DNA of 64,000 bases. It comes from Hymenobacter jeongseonensis (GTDB lineage: Bacteria; Bacteroidota; Bacteroidia; Cytophagales; Hymenobacteraceae). The stretch spans positions 728,034 through 792,033 of the forward strand of contig NZ_JADQDQ010000002.1 in assembly GCF_015694725.1 (NCBI RefSeq), given 5' to 3'. The notes below the pieces were generated by a model. That model saw only the letters and a list, made by a program, of their open reading frames with translations. It did not search any database and was not told the DNA's origin. Below are positions 43,551 to 52,072 of this stretch, one piece after another. Every line of letters starts with the position of its first letter. Within the stretch, counting starts at the first letter, position 1. A program made the translations under genes and the position numbers.

Positions 43551-44834
43551 ATGAATACTAAGTTGCGCCTCATCATACTGAGTTTCTTACAATTCTTTAT
43601 TTGGGGTTCGTGGTTGATAACAATTGGCGCGTACTGGTTTCAAACGAAGCAATGGTCCGGCGCGCAGTTCGGCGCCATCTTTTCCACCATGGGCATTGCG
43701 TCCATTTTCATGCCCTCGCTCATGGGCATCGTGGCGGATAAGTACATCAACGCGGAAAAGCTCTACGGCATCCTGCACATTCTGGGCGGCCTGACGCTGC
43801 TCTCCATTCCGCTGGTAGATAACCCCACCACATTCTTCTGGGTGATACTGCTGAACATGATTTTCTACATGCCGACGCTCTCGTTGTCCATCGCCGTGTC
43901 GTTTTCGGTGCTGAAAACCGAAGGCCTCGACGTGGTGAAGGACTACCCGCCCATCCGGGTGTGGGGCACGGTGGGCTTCATCGTGGCCATGTGGACGGTG
44001 AGCCTGCTGGGCTTCGAGAAATCGGCCAGCCAGTTTTACGTGGCTGCCGGCGCGGCCATTCTGTTGGGGTTGTATTCCTTTACGCTACCCAAGTGCCCGC
44101 CGCAGTCCACCAATACCTCCAGCCAAGGCCTGATGGAAATACTGGGCCTCAAGTCGTTTGCGATACTGCGCGACCGGAAGATGCTCACCTTCTTTCTGTT
44201 TGCGCTGCTGCTGGGTGCCGCTTTGCAGCTCACCAACGCCTACGGCGACACCTTCCTGCACGATTTCGACAAGACGCCGGCCTATCAGGATACCCTGACG
44301 GTGAAGTACCCGGCCATTATCATGTCCATCTCGCAGATTTCCGAGACGCTCTTTATCTTGGCCATTCCCTTCTTTTTGCGGCGCTTCGGCATCAAACAGG
44401 TTATGCTGTTCAGCATGATTGCCTGGGTGCTGCGTTTCGGGTTGTTTGCTTACGGCAACCCCGCCGATGGCCTCTGGATGATTATCCTCTCGTGCATCGT
44501 GTACGGCATGGCGTTCGACTTCTTCAACATCTCCGGCTCGCTGTTCGTCGAAACCCAAACCCAGCCCAGCATCCGGGCCAGCGCGCAGGGCTTGTTTATG
44601 ATGATGACCAACGGCTTCGGGGCCGTGCTGGGCAGCTCGGTGAGCGGCATCATCATCCAGCAATATTTCACCGATGCCAACGGGGCCAAAGACTGGCACA
44701 GCATCTGGCTCACTTTTGCCGGATATTCCTTGGCCATTGCCGTGCTGTTTGTCATCATTTTCAAGCACAAGCACAACCCCCAAGCAACCCAAGAGGCGCA
44801 ACCCGAAGGAGTACTTGCAATAAAACAAGCCTAA
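43551..44834 (+). CDS. Nucleoside permease of the MFS NupG/XapB family
   Basis: A 427-residue 12-helix transporter. The start MNTKLRLIILSFLQFFIWGSW and the loop YPPIRVWGTVGFI are characteristic of the nucleoside:H+ symporter branch. It imports nucleosides through the inner membrane. The ATG at 43551 is preferred; the frame upstream overlaps the promoter. Confidence 0.87.
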   Translation: MNTKLRLIILSFLQFFIWGSWLITIGAYWFQTKQWSGAQFGAIFSTMGIASIFMPSLMGIVADKYINAEKLYGILHILGGLTLLSIPLVDNPTTFFWVILLNMIFYMPTLSLSIAVSFSVLKTEGLDVVKDYPPIRVWGTVGFIVAMWTVSLLGFEKSASQFYVAAGAAILLGLYSFTLPKCPPQSTNTSSQGLMEILGLKSFAILRDRKMLTFFLFALLLGAALQLTNAYGDTFLHDFDKTPAYQDTLTVKYPAIIMSISQISETLFILAIPFFLRRFGIKQVMLFSMIAWVLRFGLFAYGNPADGLWMIILSCIVYGMAFDFFNISGSLFVETQTQPSIRASAQGLFMMMTNGFGAVLGSSVSGIIIQQYFTDANGAKDWHSIWLTFAGYSLAIAVLFVIIFKHKHNPQATQEAQPEGVLAIKQA

Positions 44835-44885
44835 ATAAGGCCGTTGGGCTGCATGCGGCATTCCGGTCTTAGGTTCATCAAAAAG

Positions 44886-44910
44886 GCCTCGCAATTTGCG
44901 GGGCTTTTTT
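44886..44910 (+). terminator. Hairpin terminator
   Basis: An 8-bp stem with one G-T pair (GCCTCGCA with TGCGGGGC) and a run of six T's. Confidence 0.7.
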
Positions 44911-44968
44911 GGTCGTTATAATCTATGCTGCAGCAAACGAGCTTCTTTGTCTCTGCTATGCGAGCAGG

Positions 44969-44998
44969 TTGTTTTCCCGATAGTAAAATGTATTTTTG
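44969..44998 (+). promoter_or_regulatory. Bacteroidota promoter for the AAA ATPase
   Basis: TTG at 44969-44971, a 19-base spacer and TATTTTTG (44991-44998). The ATG at 45002 is only four bases after the box, so the mRNA would start at or after it. Confidence 0.65.
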
Positions 44999-45001
44999 AG
45001 A

Positions 45002-46117
45002 ATGACAGCGAAAGGTGCGAAGACTTCCTTGCCAACAGTGGCGACTCCTGACCTATCTCAATCCTTCGAGCGAGACGGGTACTTCCAGCCCGTGTCCTGG
45101 TTCTATTCGGCGTTTGGCGTGCTGCCGCGCCGCGAAATTTACCAGTTGGCCAATGCCGAAGCCCGGCAAAAAGTACTCCTCGCATTGGCCGAAACCTACG
45201 ACTTGGAGCACGCCACCGTGGCGCACGCGGTGTATTTGGAAAAGAAGGGCAAAACGCCCGATATCAGCCACTACGCTTTGAATCTGGCGCCACACCTGCT
45301 GCTGTGGTTTTACGAGCGGGGCACCTACGGCGAACGGGCGGGGCAATTGTTTTTTTCCCCCCAAACCGACCCGGCCCAGCTGGCCCAAGTGCAGGCCTTG
45401 CTGGCCGCCGAGCTCGATGCCGGCCAGTTGGAGCACGAACGCATTCAGGTGCTGCGCCTGGCGTTTGGCGAACTGGAATTTTCGCCGCTGCCCATCAAAA
45501 TCCCCTCGCTGGACTTGGCCACCCACTACAACGACGACCTGCTGCCAGCCCACGAGGCCATTCTCAAGCGGCTGCAGCAGCCCGACGAAAAGGGCATCAT
45601 CATTTTGCACGGCCCGCCCGGCACCGGCAAAACCAGCTACATCCGCCACCTCTGCGGCCTTACCAACAAGCCCAAGCTCTTCATCCCGCCCAACCTGGCC
45701 ACCCGCATTGCCGACCCGGAGTTTATCAACCTGCTGCACGACAACACCAATTCCATTCTGCTCATCGAAGACGCCGAGGAATTGCTGGCCAAACGCGACG
45801 GCCACGGCGGCAACGCCGTCAGCAACCTGCTCAACCTCTCCGATGGCTTGCTCTCCGACGGCTTCCACATCCAGATTATCTGCACCTTTAACGCTGACTT
45901 GGCGCGCATCGACAAAGCCCTGCTGCGCAAAGGCCGCCTGATTGCCTCCTACCGCTTCGAAGCCCTGGACAAAGAAAAAGCCCAGGCACTGGCCACCGCA
46001 TTGGGCCAAACGGAGCCTGTGACTGAAGCCACCTCCCTGGCCGACCTCTACAACCGCGACAAAACGGATTTTCTCAGCGAAGCCAAAACCACCGGGCGCA
46101 TCGGTTTCAGCCGATAA
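45002..46117 (+). CDS. BCS1-like AAA ATPase
   Basis: A 371-residue protein with a 190-residue N-terminal domain of unknown fold and a C-terminal AAA module. Walker A is GPPGTGKTSYIRHL, Walker B is ILLIEDAEELL, sensor 1 is CTFNADLARID, and LLRKGRLI matches the arginine-bearing loop of BCS1-type AAA proteins. The start at 45002 clashes with the promoter (see finding); later in-frame codons at 45029 (TTG) or 45038 (GTG) may be used. Function unknown; the family often remodels protein complexes. Confidence 0.82.
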   Translation: MTAKGAKTSLPTVATPDLSQSFERDGYFQPVSWFYSAFGVLPRREIYQLANAEARQKVLLALAETYDLEHATVAHAVYLEKKGKTPDISHYALNLAPHLLLWFYERGTYGERAGQLFFSPQTDPAQLAQVQALLAAELDAGQLEHERIQVLRLAFGELEFSPLPIKIPSLDLATHYNDDLLPAHEAILKRLQQPDEKGIIILHGPPGTGKTSYIRHLCGLTNKPKLFIPPNLATRIADPEFINLLHDNTNSILLIEDAEELLAKRDGHGGNAVSNLLNLSDGLLSDGFHIQIICTFNADLARIDKALLRKGRLIASYRFEALDKEKAQALATALGQTEPVTEATSLADLYNRDKTDFLSEAKTTGRIGFSR

Positions 46118-46171
46118 ACTAAGCGCGACAATACATAATTGGTACAAAAACAGTCAGCTTTTGGCACAAAC

Positions 46172-46206
46172 AAAAAGCCCGTCCTGCGCAGTGCAGAACG
46201 GGCTTT
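46172..46206. terminator. Bidirectional terminator
   Basis: A 16-bp stem with one mismatch (46172-46187 with 46193-46206) ending in T's on the right and A's on the left. It separates convergent AAA ATPase and ndk genes. Confidence 0.85.
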
Positions 46207-46227
46207 TTGGCAACTAGGCACTTCGAT

Positions 46228-46638
46228 TTACTTCGAGCCGAAGAAGAAATCTGCTTCGATTTGCGCATTCTCGTCAGAGTCGGAACCGTGCACGGCGTTG
46301 GCTTCGATGCTCTTGGCGTACTTCTTCCGAATGGTGCCTTCGGCCGCCTGGGCGGGATTGGTAGCGCCGATGAGGGTGCGGAAGTCAGCCACAGCGTTGT
46401 CTTTCTCCAGCACAGCGGCTACGATGGGGCCGCTCGACATGTATTTCACCAAGTCGTTGTAGAACGGACGCTCGGCGTGCACGGCGTAAAACTGACCGGC
46501 GCGCTCGGCGGTAAGATTAATTTTTTGGAGTTCCACGATGCGGAACCCGCCTTCTTCCATCATGTGCAGGATGCCACCGATGTGGTTTTCCTGGACGGCA
46601 TCGGGCTTAATCATCGTGAATGTGCGGTTAGTGGCCAT
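46228..46638 (-). CDS. ndk: Nucleoside-diphosphate kinase
   Basis: Balances nucleoside triphosphates by phosphate exchange. The 136-residue product has the active-site His117 in [12 protein letters not shown] and the start [11 protein letters not shown]. Standard family size. Confidence 0.96.
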   Translation of the reverse strand: MATNRTFTMIKPDAVQENHIGGILHMMEEGGFRIVELQKINLTAERAGQFYAVHAERPFYNDLVKYMSSGPIVAAVLEKDNAVADFRTLIGATNPAQAAEGTIRKKYAKSIEANAVHGSDSDENAQIEADFFFGSK

Positions 46639-46679
46639 TGGTTGGGCTGGAGGGGTTGGTTAAAAACGTAATTGTTGCG

Positions 46680-46687
46680 CAAAAGTA
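46680..46687 (-). promoter_or_regulatory. Bacteroidota -7 element (TACTTTTG) for ndk
   Basis: Exact TAnnTTTG on the minus strand, 42 bases before the ndk ATG. No good TTG at the right distance. Confidence 0.5.
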
Positions 46688-46859
46688 GCCACAAAGCGCA
46701 CGGGTTTCCTTGGCCCGGTGTTGCCGAGCTTACAACCGGTTTAGTCGAACCTTCCGGGGGGGTGGCGTTGTTGGGAACGGATTTCTTCCGACTTTTGCCG
46801 GCCCAATAATTTCGTAAGCCACCGGTCCTTAGTTCTTTTTCGGACCATTCACGTTGTCG

Positions 46860-47906
46860 ATGTCCACTTCCATCACCGCCCTGCAGGCGTTGCTCGCGCA
46901 GCCCCAGCAGGTTGTTATCACCACCCACCACAAGCCCGATGCGGACGCGCTGGGCTCGTCGCTGGCCTGGGCTGGTTATCTCAAGCAAAAAGGCCACCAC
47001 GTCACGGTGGTGACGCCTTCCGACTACCCGGCCTTCCTGGATTGGATGGAGGGCAACGACGAAGTGGTGGTGTACGACAAGCGGCAGAACGACCGGCAGG
47101 TGCGCGACCTCGTGAACCGCGCCGACGTTATTTGCTGCCTCGATTTCAGCTGCCTGGGCCGCATCAACGAGTTGGGCGAGTACGTGCGCCAGGCCAAGGC
47201 CACCAAGGTGCTCATCGACCACCACCAGGAGCCCGAAGATTTTGCCGATATCGTCTTTTCGGTGCCCAGCGCCGCCGCTACGGCCGAGTTGATTTTTGAA
47301 ATCATTCGGGACCTGGGCGACCAGGACCTCATCACCAAAGGCATTGGCGAGGCCCTGTACGCGGGCATTATGACCGACACGGGCTCGTTTCGCCACCCCA
47401 GCACCTCGCGCAACGTCCACCTCATCATTGCCGAACTGCTGAAGGTCAACATCGACCTCTCGTCGGTGCACCGCCGCATTTACGACTCGCATTCTGAAAT
47501 CCGCCTGCGCTTCCTCGGCTTTGTGTTGAAAGACAAACTGGTGGTGAACCGCGAGTTCAATACCGCCTACATCGCCATCACCCAGGACGAGCTGCGCCAG
47601 TACCAAAGCAAAACCGGCGATACCGAAGGCCTGGTTAACTACGCGCTGAGCATCGAGGGCATTCGCTTTGCGGCCGTGTTCATCGACCGCGGCGTGGCCG
47701 TAAAAATTTCTTTTCGCTCGGTGGGCAAGTTCTCGGTGAGCGACTTTTCGCGCCGGCATTTCGATGGCGGCGGGCACCACAACGCCGCCGGGGGCATCAG
47801 TTACTTGCCCCTCGATGCAACGGTGGAGCGCTTCCTGAGCATCCTTCCCGAGTACAAGGAACAACTTACGGGCGTGCCCGCCGCTGTAGCGCCGCCGGTG
47901 GCGTAA
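46860..47906 (+). CDS. nrnA: DHH-family oligoribonuclease/pAp phosphatase NrnA
   Basis: Degrades nanoRNAs and hydrolyses 3'-phosphoadenosine 5'-phosphate. The 348-residue product has DHH motifs (KPDADALGSS, DFSCLGR, DHHQEPEDF) and the DHHA1 end (HFDGGGHHNAAGG). The ATG at 46860 is used. It is divergent from ndk and is followed at once by the four FKBP genes. Confidence 0.93.
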   Translation: MSTSITALQALLAQPQQVVITTHHKPDADALGSSLAWAGYLKQKGHHVTVVTPSDYPAFLDWMEGNDEVVVYDKRQNDRQVRDLVNRADVICCLDFSCLGRINELGEYVRQAKATKVLIDHHQEPEDFADIVFSVPSAAATAELIFEIIRDLGDQDLITKGIGEALYAGIMTDTGSFRHPSTSRNVHLIIAELLKVNIDLSSVHRRIYDSHSEIRLRFLGFVLKDKLVVNREFNTAYIAITQDELRQYQSKTGDTEGLVNYALSIEGIRFAAVFIDRGVAVKISFRSVGKFSVSDFSRRHFDGGGHHNAAGGISYLPLDATVERFLSILPEYKEQLTGVPAAVAPPVA

Positions 47907-47911
47907 CTTTG
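47904..47911 (+). promoter_or_regulatory. Possible -7 element (TAACTTTG) before the FKBP cluster
   Basis: An exact TAnnTTTG match beginning in the nrnA stop codon, 33 bases before the first FKBP ATG. No TTG box is visible 20 bases upstream. Confidence 0.45.
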
Positions 47912-47944
47912 AACCGTTTCTGATTCTTCACTTCTTATATTTTC

Positions 47945-48988
47945 ATGCGTTTTTCCTCCCGCTCTGCGCGGCAGCTGGCCTTGGCGGCCGGCGTGCTGAG
48001 TTTCGCTTCCCTCACCGCTTGCAACAAAGACGGCGGTGACTTTGCCAAAACCAAATCCGGCATCGAATACAAGATTTTCAAGAAAGTCGGCAACGACTAC
48101 GAGCGCCGCGACATCAACCCCGAGGGCGACCCCACCTACAAAGACCGGGTGGGCAAGTTCCTGCTGGGCAACATGCAGTACCGCACCGGCAAAGACTCTA
48201 TCTTGCAAAACACCCGCCGCGACGTGGGCCTGCCCGTGCCCCTGCCCCTGCAGGAAATCAAAATAAAAGGAGCTCCCGACGAAGCTCTTTCCATGCTACA
48301 GCCCGGCGACAGCGGCGTGTTCCGCTTCCAGGTTGACTCGCTGATTAAGCCCAAATCGGGCCAGCCCGTGCCGCCGTTCTTGCGCAAAGGCGGCAACGTG
48401 GTGATGATGTACGTGGCCACCACGCCCAAGCTCATCACTCAGGAAGAAGCCCAGGCCATGCAGCCCGAGTTGCAAAAGCGCGCCATGGCCGCCCAAATGA
48501 AGCAGCGCATGGCCTCGCCCGAGTACGCCAAGCAAATGAAAGAGCAGGCCGATGCCCAAGCCAAAGCAATGGCGGCACCCGAAGTGGTGGCTCAGTTGAA
48601 AAAGGACGACGCCATTCTGCAGGAGTACGCGAAAAAGAACAACCTGAACCCGCAGAAGCTGCCCTCGGGCGTGTACTACCAGGTGCTGAAGCCCGGCACC
48701 GGCCCCAAGCCCAAAACCGGCCAGACCGTGAGCGTGAACTACAACGGCACGCTGCTCAGCGGCAAGCTGTTCGACTCGTCGGATAAAGCCGGCAAGCCCA
48801 TTGACTTCCCCCTCGGCCAAGGCGCCGTGATTCCGGGTTGGGACCAGGGCATTGCCCAGCTCAACAAAGGCACCAAGGCCATTCTGCTCATCCCTTCGTC
48901 GCTGGCCTACGGCACCCGCGGCGCCGGCGCCGACATCCCCGCCGATGCGCCCCTGCGCTTCGAAGTGGAACTAGTTGATATCCAATAG
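47945..48988 (+). CDS. FKBP-type prolyl isomerase lipoprotein 1
   Basis: A 347-residue lipoprotein (lipobox LTAC, Cys26) with an N-terminal domain, a long charged helix (residues about 165-225, coiled-coil like, with many Ala, Lys, Glu and Gln) and a C-terminal FKBP domain (GQTVSVNYNGTLLSG, GWDQGI, IPSSLAYG). It catalyses cis-trans isomerisation of proline bonds in the periplasm or outer membrane. First of four in a row. Confidence 0.92.
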   Translation: MRFSSRSARQLALAAGVLSFASLTACNKDGGDFAKTKSGIEYKIFKKVGNDYERRDINPEGDPTYKDRVGKFLLGNMQYRTGKDSILQNTRRDVGLPVPLPLQEIKIKGAPDEALSMLQPGDSGVFRFQVDSLIKPKSGQPVPPFLRKGGNVVMMYVATTPKLITQEEAQAMQPELQKRAMAAQMKQRMASPEYAKQMKEQADAQAKAMAAPEVVAQLKKDDAILQEYAKKNNLNPQKLPSGVYYQVLKPGTGPKPKTGQTVSVNYNGTLLSGKLFDSSDKAGKPIDFPLGQGAVIPGWDQGIAQLNKGTKAILLIPSSLAYGTRGAGADIPADAPLRFEVELVDIQ

Positions 48989-49006
48989 TCCTTTAGCATC
49001 CTGCAT

Positions 49007-49063
49007 TCCGGCCAACGGGCGGCGCGGCACAGCTGCCCGGGCCTCCGTTGGCCGGATTATTTT
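49007..49063 (+). terminator. Hairpin between FKBP genes 1 and 2
   Basis: A 12-bp stem (49007-49018 with 49045-49056) with a GC-rich inner stem and T-rich flank (TTATTTTTAT). It may attenuate rather than end transcription, since the next gene starts 20 bases on. Confidence 0.6.
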
Positions 49064-49075
49064 TATCCCTTCTTC

Positions 49076-49669
49076 ATGAAAAATATTTTGCTGCGTTCTC
49101 GCTACATGGCCCTGGCGCTGGGCCTGCTGCTGGCGGCCCCGGCCCTGTGGAGCTGCAACACCGAAACGACTTTGCAGAAAACGCTGCGCGAGCACGACGA
49201 GACGATGCGGGTCATTGACGAGGACACCATCCAGAAATATTTGGCGCGCAACCAGATAACCAACGCGGTACGCACCAACTCGGGGCTTTACCTGGTTCCG
49301 CTCGTTGAAGGCCAGGGCCCCCCCATCACCGCCGGAAAGCGCGTGAGCGTCAAATACATTGGACGGCTGCTGAGCAACGGCGCCCAGCCCGGCTCCACGG
49401 GTTATCCGGCTTCGCCCGGCGATTCGCGGTTTCCCGCCGGCTCCATCTTCGATAATTCGTTCGAGAACCGCACGGCCTGCCAATGCGCCGTTTTCACGGT
49501 GGGCAGCAACATCGCCGGTTTTAACGAAGGGCTGCTACTGATGAAGAAAGGCGACCGCAAGCTGTTGCTCATTCCTTCCCGTTTAGCGTACGGTAGCACC
49601 GGACAGCAAGGCAGCATTCCTCCCGACTCGGCGTTGCTATTCGATGTCGAAGTCGTTGACGTTTTTTAA
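49076..49669 (+). CDS. FKBP-type prolyl isomerase lipoprotein 2
   Basis: A 197-residue lipoprotein (lipobox ALWSC, Cys27) with a short helical spacer and a single FKBP domain (GKRVSVKYIGRLLSNG, FNEGLLLMKKGDRKLLLIP, RLAYGSTG). In the FKBP core a CQC pair near residue 140 is unusual for this fold. Confidence 0.9.
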   Translation: MKNILLRSRYMALALGLLLAAPALWSCNTETTLQKTLREHDETMRVIDEDTIQKYLARNQITNAVRTNSGLYLVPLVEGQGPPITAGKRVSVKYIGRLLSNGAQPGSTGYPASPGDSRFPAGSIFDNSFENRTACQCAVFTVGSNIAGFNEGLLLMKKGDRKLLLIPSRLAYGSTGQQGSIPPDSALLFDVEVVDVF

Positions 49670-49681
49670 CCAGCAATAACG

Positions 49682-50197
49682 ATGCAGGCCGCTGCCATGG
49701 CACGTATTACGAGTAGCCTGTGGCTGATGTGGCTCTTGCTCGTTGCCACGGCCGGCAGCGCCCAGCCGGGCGCGAAGCCGGCGGTACCGTCCATCCCTAC
49801 TGCTCCCGCTATGGGCGCCGATACGACGCACCCCATTCCGCAAGTCACGCGGAACGGGGTGCGTTTTGTGTTTCGGGAGCGCGGCACGGGCCCGCAGGCG
49901 CAACTCGGCAGCCGGGTGGCGGTGCGCTACACCGGTTTCTTGCCCGACGGCCATATTTTCGACGCCACTGTGGCCACCGGCGGCCCGTTACGCTTCCGGG
50001 TGGGCCGGGGCGAGGTCATTCCGGGATGGGATGAACTCCTGCCGCTGCTGCCCGAAGGCTCGCGGGTACGGGCCTGGATACCCGCCTCCCTGGCCTACGG
50101 TGTAGCGGGTGTGCGCGACCCAGACGACGAGAGCCGTTTCGTTATCCCGCCAAATACCGAACTGCTGTTTGAACTGCAAATTCTAAGCGTGCGCTAA
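49682..50197 (+). CDS. FKBP-type prolyl isomerase 3
   Basis: A 171-residue exported FKBP with a signal peptide (SSLWLMWLLLVATAGSAQ), no lipobox, and a Pro/Ala spacer before the FKBP domain (SRVAVRYTGFLPDG, GWDELLPLLPEGSRVRAWIP). An inner ATG at 49697 would shorten it by five residues. It starts 12 bases after gene 2. Confidence 0.88.
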   Translation: MQAAAMARITSSLWLMWLLLVATAGSAQPGAKPAVPSIPTAPAMGADTTHPIPQVTRNGVRFVFRERGTGPQAQLGSRVAVRYTGFLPDGHIFDATVATGGPLRFRVGRGEVIPGWDELLPLLPEGSRVRAWIPASLAYGVAGVRDPDDESRFVIPPNTELLFELQILSVR

Positions 50198-50299
50198 CTT
50201 CCCTCTTTTGCTCGGAGCGAGAAGACAACCGTGCGAATTTCTTGCAAGGCCCGAACGTGTGGTGTTGTCTTGCTTACCGATTATCCAATAGCCTCCCTT

Positions 50300-51253
50300 A
50301 TGCGGAATTTCCTTGTTGGCGCGGTCTGCGCGCTGTTTGCCTTGCTGCAACCTCTTCACGCCCAAACGTCCGCGGGCGCATTTTCCCGCCTGCCAACGGG
50401 TACGGAATACCGGCTGTTTCGAAAAGACGCGGCCGGGCGCTACCAGCCTCGCGCGTTGGCGCCCACCGATGCGCCCTACGCCAGCCGCGCTGGCCAACTG
50501 CTGATGGTTTTTATGGAATTCCGCACCGGTCGCGACTCGGTGGTGATGAACTCGCGCCAGATGCAGCCCACCCCGCAGCCGGTGCCGCTGCCCGCCAGCC
50601 CCACGCCCGGCGGCTTGGAAGAAGCCTTGGGCCTGCTTCTCCCCGGCGATAGCGCGGTGTTTCGTTTTCAGGCCGACAGCATCTTCGCCAAAACCTTTCT
50701 GCAGCCCGTGCCGCCTTTCCTCCGCAAGAGCGGCAACGCGCTGGTAGTAATTGCCAGCGCCCGCGAATTGCTCAGTGTGGCGGAAATGACGGCTCGCCAG
50801 GAAAAAATCAAAGCCGAGTATGCCGAACAAGCGCAGCGCAAGGCAATAGCCCAAACAGTGCGCGACAATGCCCAAATTGACGCTTATCTCAAGAAGAACA
50901 AGCTCGTAGCGAAGAAAACAGCCGGCGGCACGTACTACATTGTAACGCGGCCGGGCAAAGGTCTGCCCCCCAAAAAGGGCCAAACCGTGCGCGTACTGTA
51001 CCGGGGGAGCGTTTTGGCTACCGGCAAAGAGTTTGATTCTTCGGCCAAGCACGGCAACGAGCCCATTGCTTTCCCACTCGGCACCGGCCAGGTTATTCGG
51101 GGCTGGGACCAAGGCATTGCCATGCTCAGTGCCGGCAGCAAAGCCGTACTCCTCATTCCCTCTGCCCTGGCCTACGGCCCCCGCGGCGCAGGCGCCGATA
51201 TTCCGGCCGATGCCGTGCTCCGCTTCGAAGTGGAGCTGGTGGACGTCAAATAG
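50300..51253 (+). CDS. FKBP-type prolyl isomerase 4
   Basis: A 317-residue exported FKBP with a signal peptide (NFLVGAVCALFALLQPLHA) cleaved before QTS. Its layout copies gene 1: an N-terminal domain with EYRLFRKDAAGRYQPRA and a FRTGRDS segment, a charged helix, then the FKBP domain (PLGTGQVIRGWDQGI). Gene 1 has the parallel FRTGKDS-like segment YRTGKDSILQ. They are likely paralogues. The ATG at 50300 is chosen because it opens the signal peptide. Confidence 0.9.
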   Translation: MRNFLVGAVCALFALLQPLHAQTSAGAFSRLPTGTEYRLFRKDAAGRYQPRALAPTDAPYASRAGQLLMVFMEFRTGRDSVVMNSRQMQPTPQPVPLPASPTPGGLEEALGLLLPGDSAVFRFQADSIFAKTFLQPVPPFLRKSGNALVVIASARELLSVAEMTARQEKIKAEYAEQAQRKAIAQTVRDNAQIDAYLKKNKLVAKKTAGGTYYIVTRPGKGLPPKKGQTVRVLYRGSVLATGKEFDSSAKHGNEPIAFPLGTGQVIRGWDQGIAMLSAGSKAVLLIPSALAYGPRGAGADIPADAVLRFEVELVDVK

Positions 51254-51258
51254 CCAAG

Positions 51259-51981
51259 CTACTCCGCCAGTACCTGCGAGAGAATGTCCAGCGAACGGAT
51301 GTCGCCGAGTTGCTCAACGTGCAGCTGGTAGTACCGGATGAGTACTGTGAGCAGTTCGTGCCGCACACGGCCGTTGGGGATGCTGCTCGTTGCAGGGGCG
51401 CGCAACAGTTCGTCGAAATAGGTTTCAAACTCACGCAGGCGCAGCGTGGCCGGGCCGGTGGCACCTTTGGTGGTAGGCACGTGGCCTGCCATAATTACTT
51501 GGTCGGTAAGCTCGGCCCCCGAGCTGATGCCGAACCCGAGGTAGCTGGCCAAGCGCAACAGAAACACGAGGGCGAAGTTTTCGCTACCCGCGGCCTGCTG
51601 GTCAAATTCGAGGATGGAGTCGTGCAGAAATTGAAAGAGGGGCTCGTTTTGCTCTTCCTCGCGCACGGCCCGCCCCACCACTTCGGATAGGAAAAGGACC
51701 ACGCTGCTCTTCTGCACCTCATAGGGCAACGTCGTGAAAGGCTCGGAACACCGAAATTCTGAGAGGCGGGTGAGCCCGCCGCTGCCCCGCGCCACGTAGG
51801 CCACCAAATCCAGCAACGTGAACGGCTGAAACAGGGCAATTCGCCCGGGTGGCTTGGCCTTGCGCACGCCGTTCACGACGTAGCTCTGCACGCCCAGCCG
51901 CTCGGTGTAGATGCGGGCAATGATGCTGGTTTCGCGGTACTTCAGGTAGCTGAGGACAATGCCCCGGGTTTTTATTAGCAT
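51259..51981 (-). CDS. recO: DNA repair protein RecO
   Basis: Helps RecA load onto single-stranded DNA during RecFOR repair. The 240-residue product begins MLIKTRGIVLSYLKYRETSI, the canonical RecO OB-fold start, which fixes the ATG at 51981. It is convergent with FKBP gene 4 with only five bases between stops, and lies downstream of porZ, a pairing I associate with Bacteroidota. Confidence 0.92.
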   Translation of the reverse strand: MLIKTRGIVLSYLKYRETSIIARIYTERLGVQSYVVNGVRKAKPPGRIALFQPFTLLDLVAYVARGSGGLTRLSEFRCSEPFTTLPYEVQKSSVVLFLSEVVGRAVREEEQNEPLFQFLHDSILEFDQQAAGSENFALVFLLRLASYLGFGISSGAELTDQVIMAGHVPTTKGATGPATLRLREFETYFDELLRAPATSSIPNGRVRHELLTVLIRYYQLHVEQLGDIRSLDILSQVLAE

Positions 51982-52072
51982 AGCTAGCTGTACTGATTCG
52001 GTGGCGGGCTGGTTGAGTGGCAAATAGGCGGAATCGGACTGCGCGGCAGCAACGTCCTTCCACTTATTGCCG

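Noticed and set aside
45053..46147. A 364-residue open frame antisense to the AAA ATPase
   Set aside because: The sense frame carries Walker A and B motifs; the antisense has none.
46611..47864. A 417-residue open frame antisense to nrnA
   Set aside because: It shadows nrnA, which has intact DHH and DHHA1 motifs.
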